Assembly: GCF_000445445.1 (NCBI RefSeq)
Contig: NZ_ASXP01000003.1
Coordinates: 744,001 to 808,000 of the forward strand
Length of the DNA stretch: 64,000 nucleotides
Origin: Sporomusa ovata DSM 2662
GTDB taxonomy: Bacteria; Bacillota; Negativicutes; Sporomusales; Sporomusaceae
Reading direction: 5' to 3'
In this document: positions 27,270 to 36,523 of the stretch, one piece after another
Layout: every line of letters starts with the position of its first letter
Numbering within the stretch: position 1 is the stretch's first letter
Notes under the pieces: generated by a model
Told to the model about the DNA's origin: nothing
Database searches by the model: none
What the model saw: the letters and a program-made list of their open reading frames with translations, nothing else
Position numbers and translations under genes: made by a program

Positions 27270-28065
27270 TGTAGCCCTGTGCAGACTCCACCTTTTGTAA
27301 AACAAATACTGGATTAAAAATGTCTTTAATGCAATTCACTCAGAAAATCGTGTTTTATGGTAATTAATATACAGGAATATTTTTTCTGAACATCTCAGCA
27401 ATGATCGTTTCCATTGTATACGCGCCCGCAGGCTATCCTATGAGAAATTTCACTGCAATAATAAGGCAGCCCTGTTTATTCTTTCATGGGAGAACCGTAT
27501 AATCTGATTGAAAAAAGAAAAGACGAAGTCCTTGTTGCAGACTCCACCACTAACTTACTTACCTATTCATTTTTATACTCTGATTTGTTAACCGCCTTAG
27601 CTTCATTTTGCATAAGCCATACGTATTTAAAATACAGCTCTCAACTAACAATTTATTATTTGAAATCAGTTGTTAGTATAATTTTATTCTATCACCAAAA
27701 TAAAATCAAGACTTTTATAATCTCTATTCTTAGGAATTCCGATTATTTTGCTGCGCTTGCAATAACGAATTCTTTTAGCTATATCCAAGGGAATCGACTG
27801 ATATGCAGCGAATAATTTCTTCAAATTTTCACCCCTAGTGAACTCGTTTCATAGCTCTTGCCTGCCACCCGCGCAACCTGCATGGGCAAGATACCGTCGA
27901 AACGTGACAAGCAAGTACCCATAACCTAAGCACAGTTAAGTTTGGGTACTTGCTCTATTCATACTACAAAATTCTTTAAAAACGCCTTGGTATTACAACC
28001 GTCAGCCGCTCTTTTTCTTTGCTAAATCGAATTCATCCCCAAACCCAGAACCTCGTGTTCATACG
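27270..28065. other. 800-bp AT-rich gap
   Basis: I see no convincing gene. A plus-strand frame at 27486-27815 has poor protein character and is likely random. On the minus strand near 27700-27820 a short TTG-started frame reads KLFAAYQSIPLDIAKRI, faintly like the start of the GntR-type remnant at 25392; it may be another fragment. A 12-bp perfect inverted repeat (27910-27921/27943-27954) without a T-run lies near the hutH end. Confidence 0.35.
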
Positions 28066-28070
28066 CTCCT

Positions 28071-29603
28071 TTATCCGCTTATTTTCAGCGTTCCAATCGC
28101 TTCTTCTACTTTTATTACCAGTGTTCTGTCAGCAATTAAATCATAAATGCTCTGGATATCCGGGGCAGGCATTCTGTCTTCATCTAAATGAGGCACTACC
28201 TGACGAATAGCCTTGTGCGCTGCGCTGGTACCTTTGCCCGGGTTCAGCGGCGACAAGAAATCAATACCCTGCGCAGCTGCCAAACACTCAATTGCCAGTA
28301 TATAACGCACATTATCCAGGATCTCCCTCGCCTGCCGGGCGGCAATTGTTCCCATACTTACATGATCTTCCTGGTTCGCCGAGGTGGGAATCGAATCCGC
28401 ACTGGCCGGATGAACAAGTACCTTGTTCTCCGATACCAAGGAAGCAGCTGTATACTGGGTAATCATCAAACCGGAATCTTCACCGGGATAGGCGGTCAAA
28501 AACGGTGGTAACTCGCTTAGATGGGAATCAAGCAAACGGTTGGTGCGCCGCTCGGAAATATTGCCGATCTCCGCCAAAGCAAGTTTGAGATAATCCATGA
28601 CTAACGCAATAGGCTGTCCATGAAAGTTACCACCAGAGATGGCTTCGCCCGTATCTGGCATAATCAACGGATTATCCGTAGCGGCATTAATTTCGACTGT
28701 TAATGTTTCTTCCATCCGCCGCAAGGCGTCTTTGGATGCGCCATGAACTTGTGGTACGCAGCGCAGAGAATAGGCATCCTGCACCTTGGAACAATTGACA
28801 TGGGATTCAATAATAGCACTGTCAGCCGTCAGTCGCAGCATGTTCTCGGTAGTGGCAAGCTGCCCGATATGCGGCCTGACTTGGCTGATACGCGGATCAA
28901 AAGCAGTACGGGTTCCTTTAAGGGCTTCGATGCAAAGCGCGGCGGCCACATCAGCTGTCTTCATAAGATCAACCGCATCCTGCCAGACCATACAACCTAC
29001 AGCGGTCATAATCTGAGTACCATTAATCAGGGCCAATCCTTCCTTGCCGCCAAGCGCCACTGGCTTGAGGCCGCTTTGCGCTAACGTTTCGGCCCCACTC
29101 ACCAGCTTACCATTGACAATAGCCTGGCCTTCCCCCAGCATGACTAATACCATATGGGAAAGAGGAGCCAAATCACCACTAGCCCCTACCGAGCCTTTCG
29201 CCGGAACAGCCGGACACACTCGCTTATTTAACATTGCTAGCAGCATTTCTACAGACGAAAGTTTAATTCCCGAATAGCCTTTGGCCAGTGAATTCGCTCT
29301 GAGCATCATGGCTGACCGTACAACATCCTCAGGTAAATATTGCCCCACGCCAGTCGCATGGCTTAGAATTAAGTTTCTTTGCAGCTTCTCCCGTTTTTCC
29401 TTGGAAATAAATATCTGGCTAAAATCACCAAAGCCTGTAGAAATTCCGTAGACCGGACTTTCTTCTTCCAAAATTTTATCTACAATTTTCCGACTGTCGA
29501 TAATTTGCTTACGCCCTGCTTCACTTAATCCCACAGTTTCATAGCCCCGGGCCACCTTTACCACATCGGCTAATGTCAAGGAATATCCGTCTAATATTAT
29601 CAT
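28071..29603 (-). CDS. hutH: Histidine ammonia-lyase
   Basis: This is a 510-residue MIO-type lyase converting histidine to urocanate. The Ala-Ser-Gly (residues 141-143, in GSVGASGDLAPLSH) forms the methylidene-imidazolone cofactor. Tyr53 in VYGISTGFG and the C-terminal SADSIPTSANQEDHVSMG segment fit HutH. No hutU, hutI or hutG is nearby, so the gene is isolated. A tyrosine or other aromatic lyase is less likely because the histidine-selective region near Ser-His-83 (LSHATGVG) is kept. Confidence 0.92.
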   Translation of the reverse strand: MIILDGYSLTLADVVKVARGYETVGLSEAGRKQIIDSRKIVDKILEEESPVYGISTGFGDFSQIFISKEKREKLQRNLILSHATGVGQYLPEDVVRSAMMLRANSLAKGYSGIKLSSVEMLLAMLNKRVCPAVPAKGSVGASGDLAPLSHMVLVMLGEGQAIVNGKLVSGAETLAQSGLKPVALGGKEGLALINGTQIMTAVGCMVWQDAVDLMKTADVAAALCIEALKGTRTAFDPRISQVRPHIGQLATTENMLRLTADSAIIESHVNCSKVQDAYSLRCVPQVHGASKDALRRMEETLTVEINAATDNPLIMPDTGEAISGGNFHGQPIALVMDYLKLALAEIGNISERRTNRLLDSHLSELPPFLTAYPGEDSGLMITQYTAASLVSENKVLVHPASADSIPTSANQEDHVSMGTIAARQAREILDNVRYILAIECLAAAQGIDFLSPLNPGKGTSAAHKAIRQVVPHLDEDRMPAPDIQSIYDLIADRTLVIKVEEAIGTLKISG

Positions 29604-29700
29604 TTTTTCAGCCTCCTGATTTAATTTATCGAATTCAGTCTACGAAATGCCTGGCAATTTATTTATTATTCATAAGTAGTATCTCCTTTATTTAATATAT

Positions 29701-29734
29701 AAGGGGGTAAACTCATTACTGAGTTTACCCCCTT
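29701..29734. terminator. Perfect hairpin in hutH leader region
   Basis: A 15-bp perfect stem with a 4-base loop (29701-29715/29720-29734), 98 bases upstream of hutH. It has a weak T-run on either strand. It could be a terminator or a leader structure; no riboswitch core is recognised. The remaining 29740-30020 shows no gene. Confidence 0.6.
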
Positions 29735-30040
29735 ATTCTCATAATTTTGGGTTAACTTTATTAGTACTGCTTTATTTTTTATTAAGCTGATCAAATCGGA
29801 TTTATTCCCAGGCCAAGCAACTTTAAGTCTATTAAAAATTATAGAATTATTTCGTCAATCCCCAATCCTATAATTTTCTCCATTCAGACACCAGATTCAG
29901 AATTGGAAGTAAGGCTTTCCTCAGATGACGTTTTTTGCATTTTTTATAACCGGGCAAGTCGAAATATGTAGAGGAATTCCGGGAAGTTTTCTAGAAGTTG
30001 TCGAAAGTGCTGTTAGTGAACACACCTAGGAGGAATTTGC

Positions 30041-31675
30041 ATGTCGCTTGATACGGCTATCACAACAAACATCATTGCTACTGCCTTAATGGTATTAACC
30101 TATACCTACCTATTTATTCAATATAAGCAAGGTTATCTGGCAAAATGGGTGTTGGTATGGATCTTACAGGAAATCAGGCTTGTCTTTTTGGACAAACCTT
30201 TTGGCGAACAATTAATTGTGCCATCCTTTCTCTATATTGGACTGTCTTTTGCCAACAGTCTGCTCATGATTGCAGGGACAGTAGGTTTTGCAGGCAGACG
30301 CTTATCGCCAAAGTGGCTGGTAACTGCCTTAGCATTCTCCACTCTTTCCTTTCTCGGTATTTTTTGGGGACTGGCACCCAGTCTATATATGCTTCCCGGA
30401 GTTGCTTTTGTTGGCTCCGCCTACATCTATACCGGCTTGGTTATTTGGAATAGTTGTGCCCATGGTATGGGAAAATGGCTTACCGCTTCTGCCTTTATTC
30501 TTCTGGGAGTGCATGCTTTCGACATGCCCTTCTTGTTTAGCCTAAGTTGGTTTGCACCCTGGGGCTATTTAATTGATGGCTTACTCCGCTACGCCATCGC
30601 TATAGGAATTATCCTCGTCTATTTCGAAAAAACCAGAAATGAATTAGAACAATACTATCAGTTGCTTGCCAGAAATACCACCGATGTTATCTACCGTTAC
30701 AACTTCAATTCACCTGCAGGATTTGATTATATTAGTCCGGCGGTGAGTCACCTGACAGGTTATCCTCCCGGCCACTTTCGGACACTTCGGCAGGTTATGC
30801 GTATCATTCACCCTGATGACCGCGCTAAATTGAAAAAAACAGCAACTGCCGTCAATCTCCCTGATGGCTTCGTAACTCTGCGGGTAAAAGCAAGAAATGG
30901 GAATATCGTATGGGCGGAACAAAAAAACTCATTTGTTGTTGATTCCACTGGCCGTCCCATAGCTGCCGAGGGCATTGTACGGGATATTACCAAGCGAATA
31001 CAATTAGAAGAAGACGTATCGCGGCTTGACCGACTAAATATTGTTGGACAAATGGCTGCTAATTTTGCCCACGAAATCCGCAATCCCCTGACTACCGTCC
31101 GGGGCTATCTGCAGCTTCTGGGGAGGAAAAGTGAATTCTACAATTATAAGGAGCAATTCGGTCTTTTATTGGAAGAACTTGACCGCACCAATCACATCAT
31201 TACTGAATATCTATCTCTTAGCAAAAATAAAATTGTCGAAATGAAAAAATGTAATTTGAACCATATTTTATTGGCACTCCATCCTTTAGTGCAGGCGACT
31301 GCAGTATCATCGCAAATCACCGTTGATTTAAACTTGGGGGATATTCCCGAACTGTATATTGACGATAAAGAAATCAAGCAACTTATACATAACCTCACCC
31401 GTAACGCTATTGAGGCAATGACTTCAGGTGGGAAGCTGGAAATTAAGACATTGGTTAGCGGAAATAATACAATTCTTACAGTCACCGATCAGGGTAAGGG
31501 AATTCCTAGCCATGTCATGAACAACCTTGGTAAGCCCTTTCTAACAACTAAAGAAAATGGCACAGGCTTGGGAATGGCTATCTGCTATCGTATTTGTCTT
31601 CGACATAATGCTAAACTGGATATCAACACTGGGCCAGCTGGAACAACGATACATGTTATATTTCCTAACAGCTAG
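30041..31675 (+). CDS. Membrane PAS sensor histidine kinase
   Basis: This is a 544-residue kinase. Residues 1-200 contain about six or seven hydrophobic helices forming a membrane sensor. A PAS domain follows (about 205-320, DVIYRYNFNSPAGFDYISPAV). Next are HisKA with AHEIRNPLTTVRGYLQLL, N-box NLTRNAIEAM, G1 DQGKGIP and G2 ENGTGLGMAIC. The catalytic half is closely similar in pattern to the kinase at 15655. No response regulator is adjacent. It has its own terminator, and a FeeM-like gene starts 168 bases downstream. The ATG has TAGGAGGAA upstream. Confidence 0.87.
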   Translation: MSLDTAITTNIIATALMVLTYTYLFIQYKQGYLAKWVLVWILQEIRLVFLDKPFGEQLIVPSFLYIGLSFANSLLMIAGTVGFAGRRLSPKWLVTALAFSTLSFLGIFWGLAPSLYMLPGVAFVGSAYIYTGLVIWNSCAHGMGKWLTASAFILLGVHAFDMPFLFSLSWFAPWGYLIDGLLRYAIAIGIILVYFEKTRNELEQYYQLLARNTTDVIYRYNFNSPAGFDYISPAVSHLTGYPPGHFRTLRQVMRIIHPDDRAKLKKTATAVNLPDGFVTLRVKARNGNIVWAEQKNSFVVDSTGRPIAAEGIVRDITKRIQLEEDVSRLDRLNIVGQMAANFAHEIRNPLTTVRGYLQLLGRKSEFYNYKEQFGLLLEELDRTNHIITEYLSLSKNKIVEMKKCNLNHILLALHPLVQATAVSSQITVDLNLGDIPELYIDDKEIKQLIHNLTRNAIEAMTSGGKLEIKTLVSGNNTILTVTDQGKGIPSHVMNNLGKPFLTTKENGTGLGMAICYRICLRHNAKLDINTGPAGTTIHVIFPNS

Positions 31676-31689
31676 CTCCTTACTACTGG

Positions 31690-31714
31690 AAAAAAGGCCG
31701 AGAGGCCTTTTTTT
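31690..31714 (+). terminator. Terminator after membrane kinase
   Basis: AAAAAAGGCC - GAGA - GGCCTTTTTTT forms a compact hairpin with a T-run, 15 bases after the kinase stop. Confidence 0.85.
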
Positions 31715-31843
31715 ATTTCTGCAGCAAAAGATGATTTCACGCTGGCTGCACCGAGAGGTAAAGGGAAAGGCAGGTGATTTTGTGGATCCTCCAGCTAGAA
31801 CTCTATTGGCCTGATAACAACAAAAATAAGAGGTGACGAAAGT

Positions 31844-32965
31844 ATGCTAAATGAGCAATACTCCACGCAAACAAATCAGGATTGTGAACACGTCCAAATT
31901 AAAGATGCTATCACAGAGCAGGAACGACAGGCAATTTACCAATTTCGCTATAAAATTCAGGTGGAAGAAATGAAACGATATATCCCCGGGGCCGACCATG
32001 TAAAAAAGTGCATCTCTGAAGAAATGGATTCCTGGAGCCATCTGGCCTATGCCGAGTTAAATGGCCAAATAGTTGGAACAGCACGGGCTGTGATTGGTGG
32101 TGCCGAAGACTTTCCCGCAGAATTGGGCCAGATATTTCAATTAAAACGCTATCATGAATTTGACCCGACAAGGAAAACCATGTGTTTCGCTACTAAACTT
32201 ATGGTTGATCCCTGCCTGCGCAAAACCCCGTTATCTTTCAGACTCATGGCCAAAGTCTATGAGTTGTCGCGTCAGCATAATGTTCAATTTAGTTTCAGCG
32301 GTTCAAATCCTTATCTTATTCCTATGTACGAGCAATTAGGCTATCGCCAAATTGCTCCGGGCTTTCAGGATCCCGGATATGGCTTTATTGTGCCGACATT
32401 ACTGCTGACGGAAGATATTGACCACCTTAAAGCTGTGAAATCTCCGTATCTCCGCCTGGCAAGAAAACTAACAAATTCTCCGGCAGCCAAACAATGGCTG
32501 GCAAGCAATTTGCCAGAGGCCTTCAAATATCCTGTCGGTATTCTTACAAGCAGGCAAGACCATTGGAATACCATTAAACAATTAGTCGGTGACCCTGTTG
32601 CCAATCTCGAGGTTTTACGTGACCTAAATGATGAGGAAGCCGGCCAGCTCCTGAAAATTGGCACCCTGATCGAATGTAGCCGCGAGCACTATTTCATTCG
32701 CCGGGGGGATGTCTGCAATGAGGTAAATATCCTTCTTGCCGGTCAAATGCGCGTGCCTGGCGGCCTGGCTTTACCCATCAAACCTGGTGACATTTGTGGC
32801 GACATCGGTATCTTAGATCAGACCCATCACCATAATGATGTCATCGCGACTGAACACTCAGTCATTTTGGTATTATCGCGTGCTCCTTTCGAAAAATTAT
32901 GTCGTTCTTTCCCCGAGATTCCAGGAAAACTGCATTTTATCAACCAAAATAGGGAGGTTAAATAA
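31844..32965 (+). CDS. FeeM/LuxI-like N-acyltransferase fused to a cNMP-binding domain
   Basis: This is a 373-residue two-domain protein. Residues 1-200 look like the autoinducer-synthase/FeeM branch of GNAT. IYQFRYKIQVEEM matches the 'RY.v...E' start, then come SWSHLAYAELNGQIVGTARAV, FATKLMVDPCLRKTPLS and SFSGSNPYLIPMYEQLGYR. Residues about 240-365 form a cyclic-nucleotide-binding beta roll (HYFIRRGDVCNEVNILLAGQMRV ... PGDICGDIGILD). Such acyltransferases join fatty-acyl groups from ACP to amino acids or SAM. The fusion suggests effector-gated synthesis of an N-acyl compound. The stop overlaps the start of the radical-SAM gene (TAATG), so they are co-translated. Product unknown. Confidence 0.75.
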   Translation: MLNEQYSTQTNQDCEHVQIKDAITEQERQAIYQFRYKIQVEEMKRYIPGADHVKKCISEEMDSWSHLAYAELNGQIVGTARAVIGGAEDFPAELGQIFQLKRYHEFDPTRKTMCFATKLMVDPCLRKTPLSFRLMAKVYELSRQHNVQFSFSGSNPYLIPMYEQLGYRQIAPGFQDPGYGFIVPTLLLTEDIDHLKAVKSPYLRLARKLTNSPAAKQWLASNLPEAFKYPVGILTSRQDHWNTIKQLVGDPVANLEVLRDLNDEEAGQLLKIGTLIECSREHYFIRRGDVCNEVNILLAGQMRVPGGLALPIKPGDICGDIGILDQTHHHNDVIATEHSVILVLSRAPFEKLCRSFPEIPGKLHFINQNREVK

Positions 32966-34695
32966 TGAATAGCACACTTGAAATCCTATTGGTTAACAGC
33001 TATGCACCCCGGCAGCGGGTTGTGTCCGATACCGCGCTGGAAAACAGTCTGGCGATACTCAGAACCTACCTTGAAGCAAAGGGTATTCTGGCAGAGGTCA
33101 TCGACGATCAAAGGATAACATCCTTAGAAAAAAGAATACCTGCCAGGTGTGTGCGTCTCTTACGGGCAATAGTCAAACTGCAGCTTAAAACCTACCAAAA
33201 CAAGTTACTTGGCCGCGGGCTGCTGCTGGCAGCCTGGCCGCTTCACGCTTATACACTGCATTGCAGACACGAATATATGCAAGCCAGGATTGAACAAATT
33301 GTCAAGGAGATAAAATCCAAAAATATCCCGCTACTGGGACTCAAGCTTTGGTACGGAGATGCTTTCAAATGGAGTTGCGAGCTGGCAACGGCAGTCAAAA
33401 ATCACTGCCCTGAAACAATAATCATCGTTGGCGGACCACAGGTTAAGGTATATGGCGACTTTGTACTGCGTGAATCTTGCTTTGATCTTGCGATCATGGG
33501 GCCTGGTGAAGAAATACTTGCCAAACTTGTTAACCTGCGCCGCCAGAGCCATACTAGGAGCACCTTTCTTGACCAGGTGCAGAAGACCTTTGGCGGCACT
33601 TTGCTCAAAACCGGCGGCTTTGCCGGTGACAAAGAAGAACTTGTACAAAGTTTAGCTAGCCAGACAATCCCGGACTACCGGGATGCAGATCTTGAAGATA
33701 AAATTCACTTTCATACGATTGTCGATGGTGTTGGCTGCAGCTGGAATAGTTGTAATTTTTGCTCCCATACCCGCTGCACAGTTCCCTTTACCCCCCGGCC
33801 GGTAGCCGATATTATTACTGAAATGGAAACAATGCTGCGGCGCGGAATTGCTTTTTTTCGCTTTAGCAGCTCGGAAACCACTGTCGAGCATGGCCGGAAT
33901 ATTGCAGAAGCCATTCTGGCGCGTGGTCTTACCATCCGGTACTCTATGTTTATCCGCGCCGGCAAACCCAGCCAAGAAATGCTTACTGCCTATCGCCTTA
34001 TGATTCAGGCAGGATTACGGGCAGTATTTATGGGTGGCGAAACCGGGCATGATGATGTTAATCAGCTGGTCATGAACAAAGGGGTAACGAAACAGGACAT
34101 TGTCGGTACTATCGCCACAATTAGGCTAGCCTCAGATGCTGCCGGCTTACCCTGCCGTATCGGACTGTCACTCATTTACCCTTGCCCGTTGCCTCCAGGA
34201 GTTGAGTTGAATGATGTGTACAACGCCAATGTTGATCTTATTGATGCAACGCTGCCTGATACTGTCATTGTAAACCCGCCGGGACCGTTTCCGGAAACAA
34301 GCTGGTATTGTAATCCGGAAAAATACGGTTTCACATTTTCAGAAGGAGCGGCAGCTTTTGCGCAAAATTTCATGCGCTACGAATACTCTATTTACAAGCC
34401 TGCCGAACTATGGAAAAATATGGGGTTTACTCTCAACACCATGGAAGGCAAGACTTTGCTTAACGAGACAGGCAAGCTGCGAGCCTACGCGGCAAGCCTT
34501 GGCATTCCCACAGATATTTCTGATGAATACTTAATGATGACCGAGGCGATCGGACTTAGTTCTAAGACCGATCTACTTCTTTTTAAACAGCGTACGCTGA
34601 TTGATATCATGAGCGGCAGCACTGACTATACACGCAAGATTGCAGCAGCCATCAATAAAGCCAGTAGACAAATTGCTGCAACAAACACACTGTAA
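32965..34695 (+). CDS. Radical-SAM protein with B12-binding-like N-terminus
   Basis: This is a 576-residue protein. Residues 1-200 have a Rossmann-like cobalamin-binding arrangement (EILLVNSYAPR ... IIIVGGPQVKVYGDFVL ... DLAIMGPGEEIL) but no DxHxxG base-off motif. The radical-SAM domain follows from about 250, with cluster cysteines C258, C263 and C266 in GCSWNSCNFCSH, i.e. CX4CX2C instead of CX3CX2C. Then come FFRFSSSETTV and MGGETGHDDVNQLVMNKGV. The spacing recalls the variant clusters in some RiPP-modifying B12 radical-SAM enzymes. It is coupled to the acyltransferase and presumably modifies its product or a shared precursor. No precursor-peptide ORF was recognised. Confidence 0.8.
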   Translation: MNSTLEILLVNSYAPRQRVVSDTALENSLAILRTYLEAKGILAEVIDDQRITSLEKRIPARCVRLLRAIVKLQLKTYQNKLLGRGLLLAAWPLHAYTLHCRHEYMQARIEQIVKEIKSKNIPLLGLKLWYGDAFKWSCELATAVKNHCPETIIIVGGPQVKVYGDFVLRESCFDLAIMGPGEEILAKLVNLRRQSHTRSTFLDQVQKTFGGTLLKTGGFAGDKEELVQSLASQTIPDYRDADLEDKIHFHTIVDGVGCSWNSCNFCSHTRCTVPFTPRPVADIITEMETMLRRGIAFFRFSSSETTVEHGRNIAEAILARGLTIRYSMFIRAGKPSQEMLTAYRLMIQAGLRAVFMGGETGHDDVNQLVMNKGVTKQDIVGTIATIRLASDAAGLPCRIGLSLIYPCPLPPGVELNDVYNANVDLIDATLPDTVIVNPPGPFPETSWYCNPEKYGFTFSEGAAAFAQNFMRYEYSIYKPAELWKNMGFTLNTMEGKTLLNETGKLRAYAASLGIPTDISDEYLMMTEAIGLSSKTDLLLFKQRTLIDIMSGSTDYTRKIAAAINKASRQIAATNTL

Positions 34696-34807
34696 TCCAG
34701 ACCTGGACTTTGCACTAGCCTTCCTTTTTAGGCTAACGGTTAACACTATCTCCCCGTATTGGGTTTTCATTAACAGGTAAATGCCCCTACTGGGCACACA
34801 GAAAAAC

Positions 34808-34844
34808 GAGGCATGAACCACATTAAATGGTTCATGCCTCAATT
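34808..34844. terminator. Bidirectional terminator hairpin (GGCATGAACC type)
   Basis: A perfect 13-bp stem (34808-34820/34828-34840) lies between the convergent radical-SAM and flavodoxin-fold genes. The same core, GGCATGAACC, recurs in hairpins at 39101 and 48635. Confidence 0.8.
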
Positions 34845-34848
34845 TTCA

Positions 34849-35478
34849 CTATCGAATAAAATTAGTAAGTATTTTATTTTCTCTTTCCGGTTCTTTTATT
34901 GTTTGTTTTCCATTTTCAACTATTTTTATGAGCCAAGCCATGTTTTTCCCAAGGACTCTCATTATTTGTCTTCCTTCCTCGTCGTCCAGAGCTTCACCTG
35001 GTCTCAACCCATGGATAACATTCCAGTAATTTGTACTTGGCATAAGCATTTCAGCATAGTTAATATAATTATTTAGTTGATTAAACGTAGTGACTCCACC
35101 TGATCGCCTAACAGCAACAACAGCCGCTCCTACCTTATGCCTTAAAAAGCCTGTATTGGCAACATAGAATGCTCTATCCAAAAAGGACTTCATCGTTCCG
35201 CCGATAGCCGAATAATGGACAGGTGAGCCTAATAGTATACCATCTGCCATTTTCATTTTCTGTATCCATTCATTTACTTCATCATTATCAATTATACATT
35301 TCTCGTTATTATTTTTGACACAGGCGTTACAAGCAAGGCATCCTCTTATTGTTTTGTTGCCAACATGAACAATTTCTACTTCTATATTTTCCTTTTCAAG
35401 TTCCTCAGCAACCATTTTTAGAGCATGATAGGTGTTTCCTTCCTTTTTAGGACTTCCATTAAATGCAACTACTTTCAT
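34849..35478 (-). CDS. Flavodoxin-fold NAD(P)H:FMN reductase-like protein
   Basis: This is a 209-residue protein starting MKVVAFNGSPKKEGNTYHAL, the FMN phosphate-binding loop of the NADPH-dependent FMN reductase/iron-sulfur flavoprotein group. A CLACNACVKNNNEKC cluster (about residues 48-62) suits an iron-sulfur site or metal binding. GSPVHYSAIGGTMKSFLDR follows. The ATG at 35478 has AGGAGGT upstream; the longer frame to 35541 is not needed. Physiological partner unknown; single-gene unit. Confidence 0.8.
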   Translation of the reverse strand: MKVVAFNGSPKKEGNTYHALKMVAEELEKENIEVEIVHVGNKTIRGCLACNACVKNNNEKCIIDNDEVNEWIQKMKMADGILLGSPVHYSAIGGTMKSFLDRAFYVANTGFLRHKVGAAVVAVRRSGGVTTFNQLNNYINYAEMLMPSTNYWNVIHGLRPGEALDDEEGRQIMRVLGKNMAWLIKIVENGKQTIKEPERENKILTNFIR

Positions 35479-35541
35479 AAACAATACCTCCTGTATAATT
35501 AATTTTCTTAAGCTACCTCGCTTGATAAACAAGGAAATCAA

Positions 35542-35864
35542 GGTTTTTCCCCAGTGCTTCAGCCCTCTTTAGTCCGTCAGTCTTCAGAATATCATTTTAG
35601 ATTCATCTTGCTCACCTCCGCAGACCAGAAGCACGCATTCCTTTATCTTCAATGTCCTTTTCCCAATGAAAAAAGATCTAATGGCGTTGCGTTTTTCTCC
35701 TGGAAATACTATCCTGTGCTTTATAATACATACTAATAGCTCAACTTGCAAGTATGCACTTTTTTGTAGTATAGTATCCTTTTTTATACCAAGTGTATTT
35801 TTTTATTTCTATATTGTAGCTAAGGAGGGATCTTTAGTTAGTATTTCTATTCAGGCGTCACTAC
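35542..35864. promoter_or_regulatory. Intergenic region with candidate flavoprotein promoter
   Basis: No gene is seen. On the minus strand TTGCAA (35746-35751) and TATTAT (35723-35728) are spaced by 17 bases, a possible promoter for the flavodoxin-fold gene. The neighbouring AGTATGCACTTTTTTGTAGT sequence looks like operators of HxlR-type redox regulators, but no such regulator is in the window. Confidence 0.35.
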
Positions 35865-36224
35865 CTATATTCTATTCAAATTTTCAACTGTCCTCTCATT
35901 TACTATATTACCAGTATTCAAAGTAGTTTTAGGCTCGATAAGCATCACATGTACTTCGTGCTCTGCAATAGGAAGATGTTCAACTCCTTTTGGAATAACA
36001 ATCAGTTCACCTTCATCCAACACAACATCTTTATCTTTGAATTTTATTACTAGTCGTCCTTTTACAACAAAAAACATTTCATCCTCGTTGTCATGGTGAT
36101 GCCAAACAAATTCTCCTTTTAATTTGGCCAGCTTTATGTAAGAATTATTTAACTCGCCTACTATCTTTGGACTCCAGTATTCTGTAAAAAGACTAAATTT
36201 CTTAGAAAGAACTATTTTCTCCAT
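35865..36224 (-). CDS. Small cupin-domain protein
   Basis: This is a 119-residue single cupin. Metal-ligand motif 1 is FVWHHHDNEDEMFFVVKG and motif 2 is LIVIPKGVEHLPIA, both complete. The start at 36224 has GGGAG upstream; the longer frame lacks one. Single-domain cupins of this type include isomerases and sensors, and no function can be assigned. It has no operon partner. Confidence 0.75.
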   Translation of the reverse strand: MEKIVLSKKFSLFTEYWSPKIVGELNNSYIKLAKLKGEFVWHHHDNEDEMFFVVKGRLVIKFKDKDVVLDEGELIVIPKGVEHLPIAEHEVHVMLIEPKTTLNTGNIVNERTVENLNRI

Positions 36225-36475
36225 AACTTTACACTCCCCTATTGTATTTATGCATACACAAAGATCCTCCTTATCTAATTGTAACATATTTATCGATATT
36301 TTTACCTATAAGTAACCAATTAAATTAAATATTATACTAATAGTAAATAAATCCCGCTAATAATTTATTTTTATTTAAATAGGGCAACAAGTAATAACAA
36401 AATTACTACTCTGCATTACGATTCGTAAATGAATAATTATGGGCATAAAAAAAATAGTAATTCATTATATATAGA

Positions 36476-36511
36476 GGTCTCGCTAGCAAAACATGCTTTG
36501 CTGGCAAGACC
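36476..36511 (-). terminator. Hairpin after XRE regulator gene
   Basis: A 15-bp stem (36476-36490/36497-36511) with one mismatch and one wobble, 13 bases after the XRE gene stop. The T-run is weak. The rest of 36225-36475 is AT-rich with no gene. Confidence 0.5.
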
Positions 36512-36523
36512 CTATCCAGGTTT

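Noticed and set aside
27486..27815. 109-codon plus-strand frame in the hutH-PBP2 gap
   Set aside because: Composition follows the AT-rich background, there is no good ribosome site and no recognisable domain.
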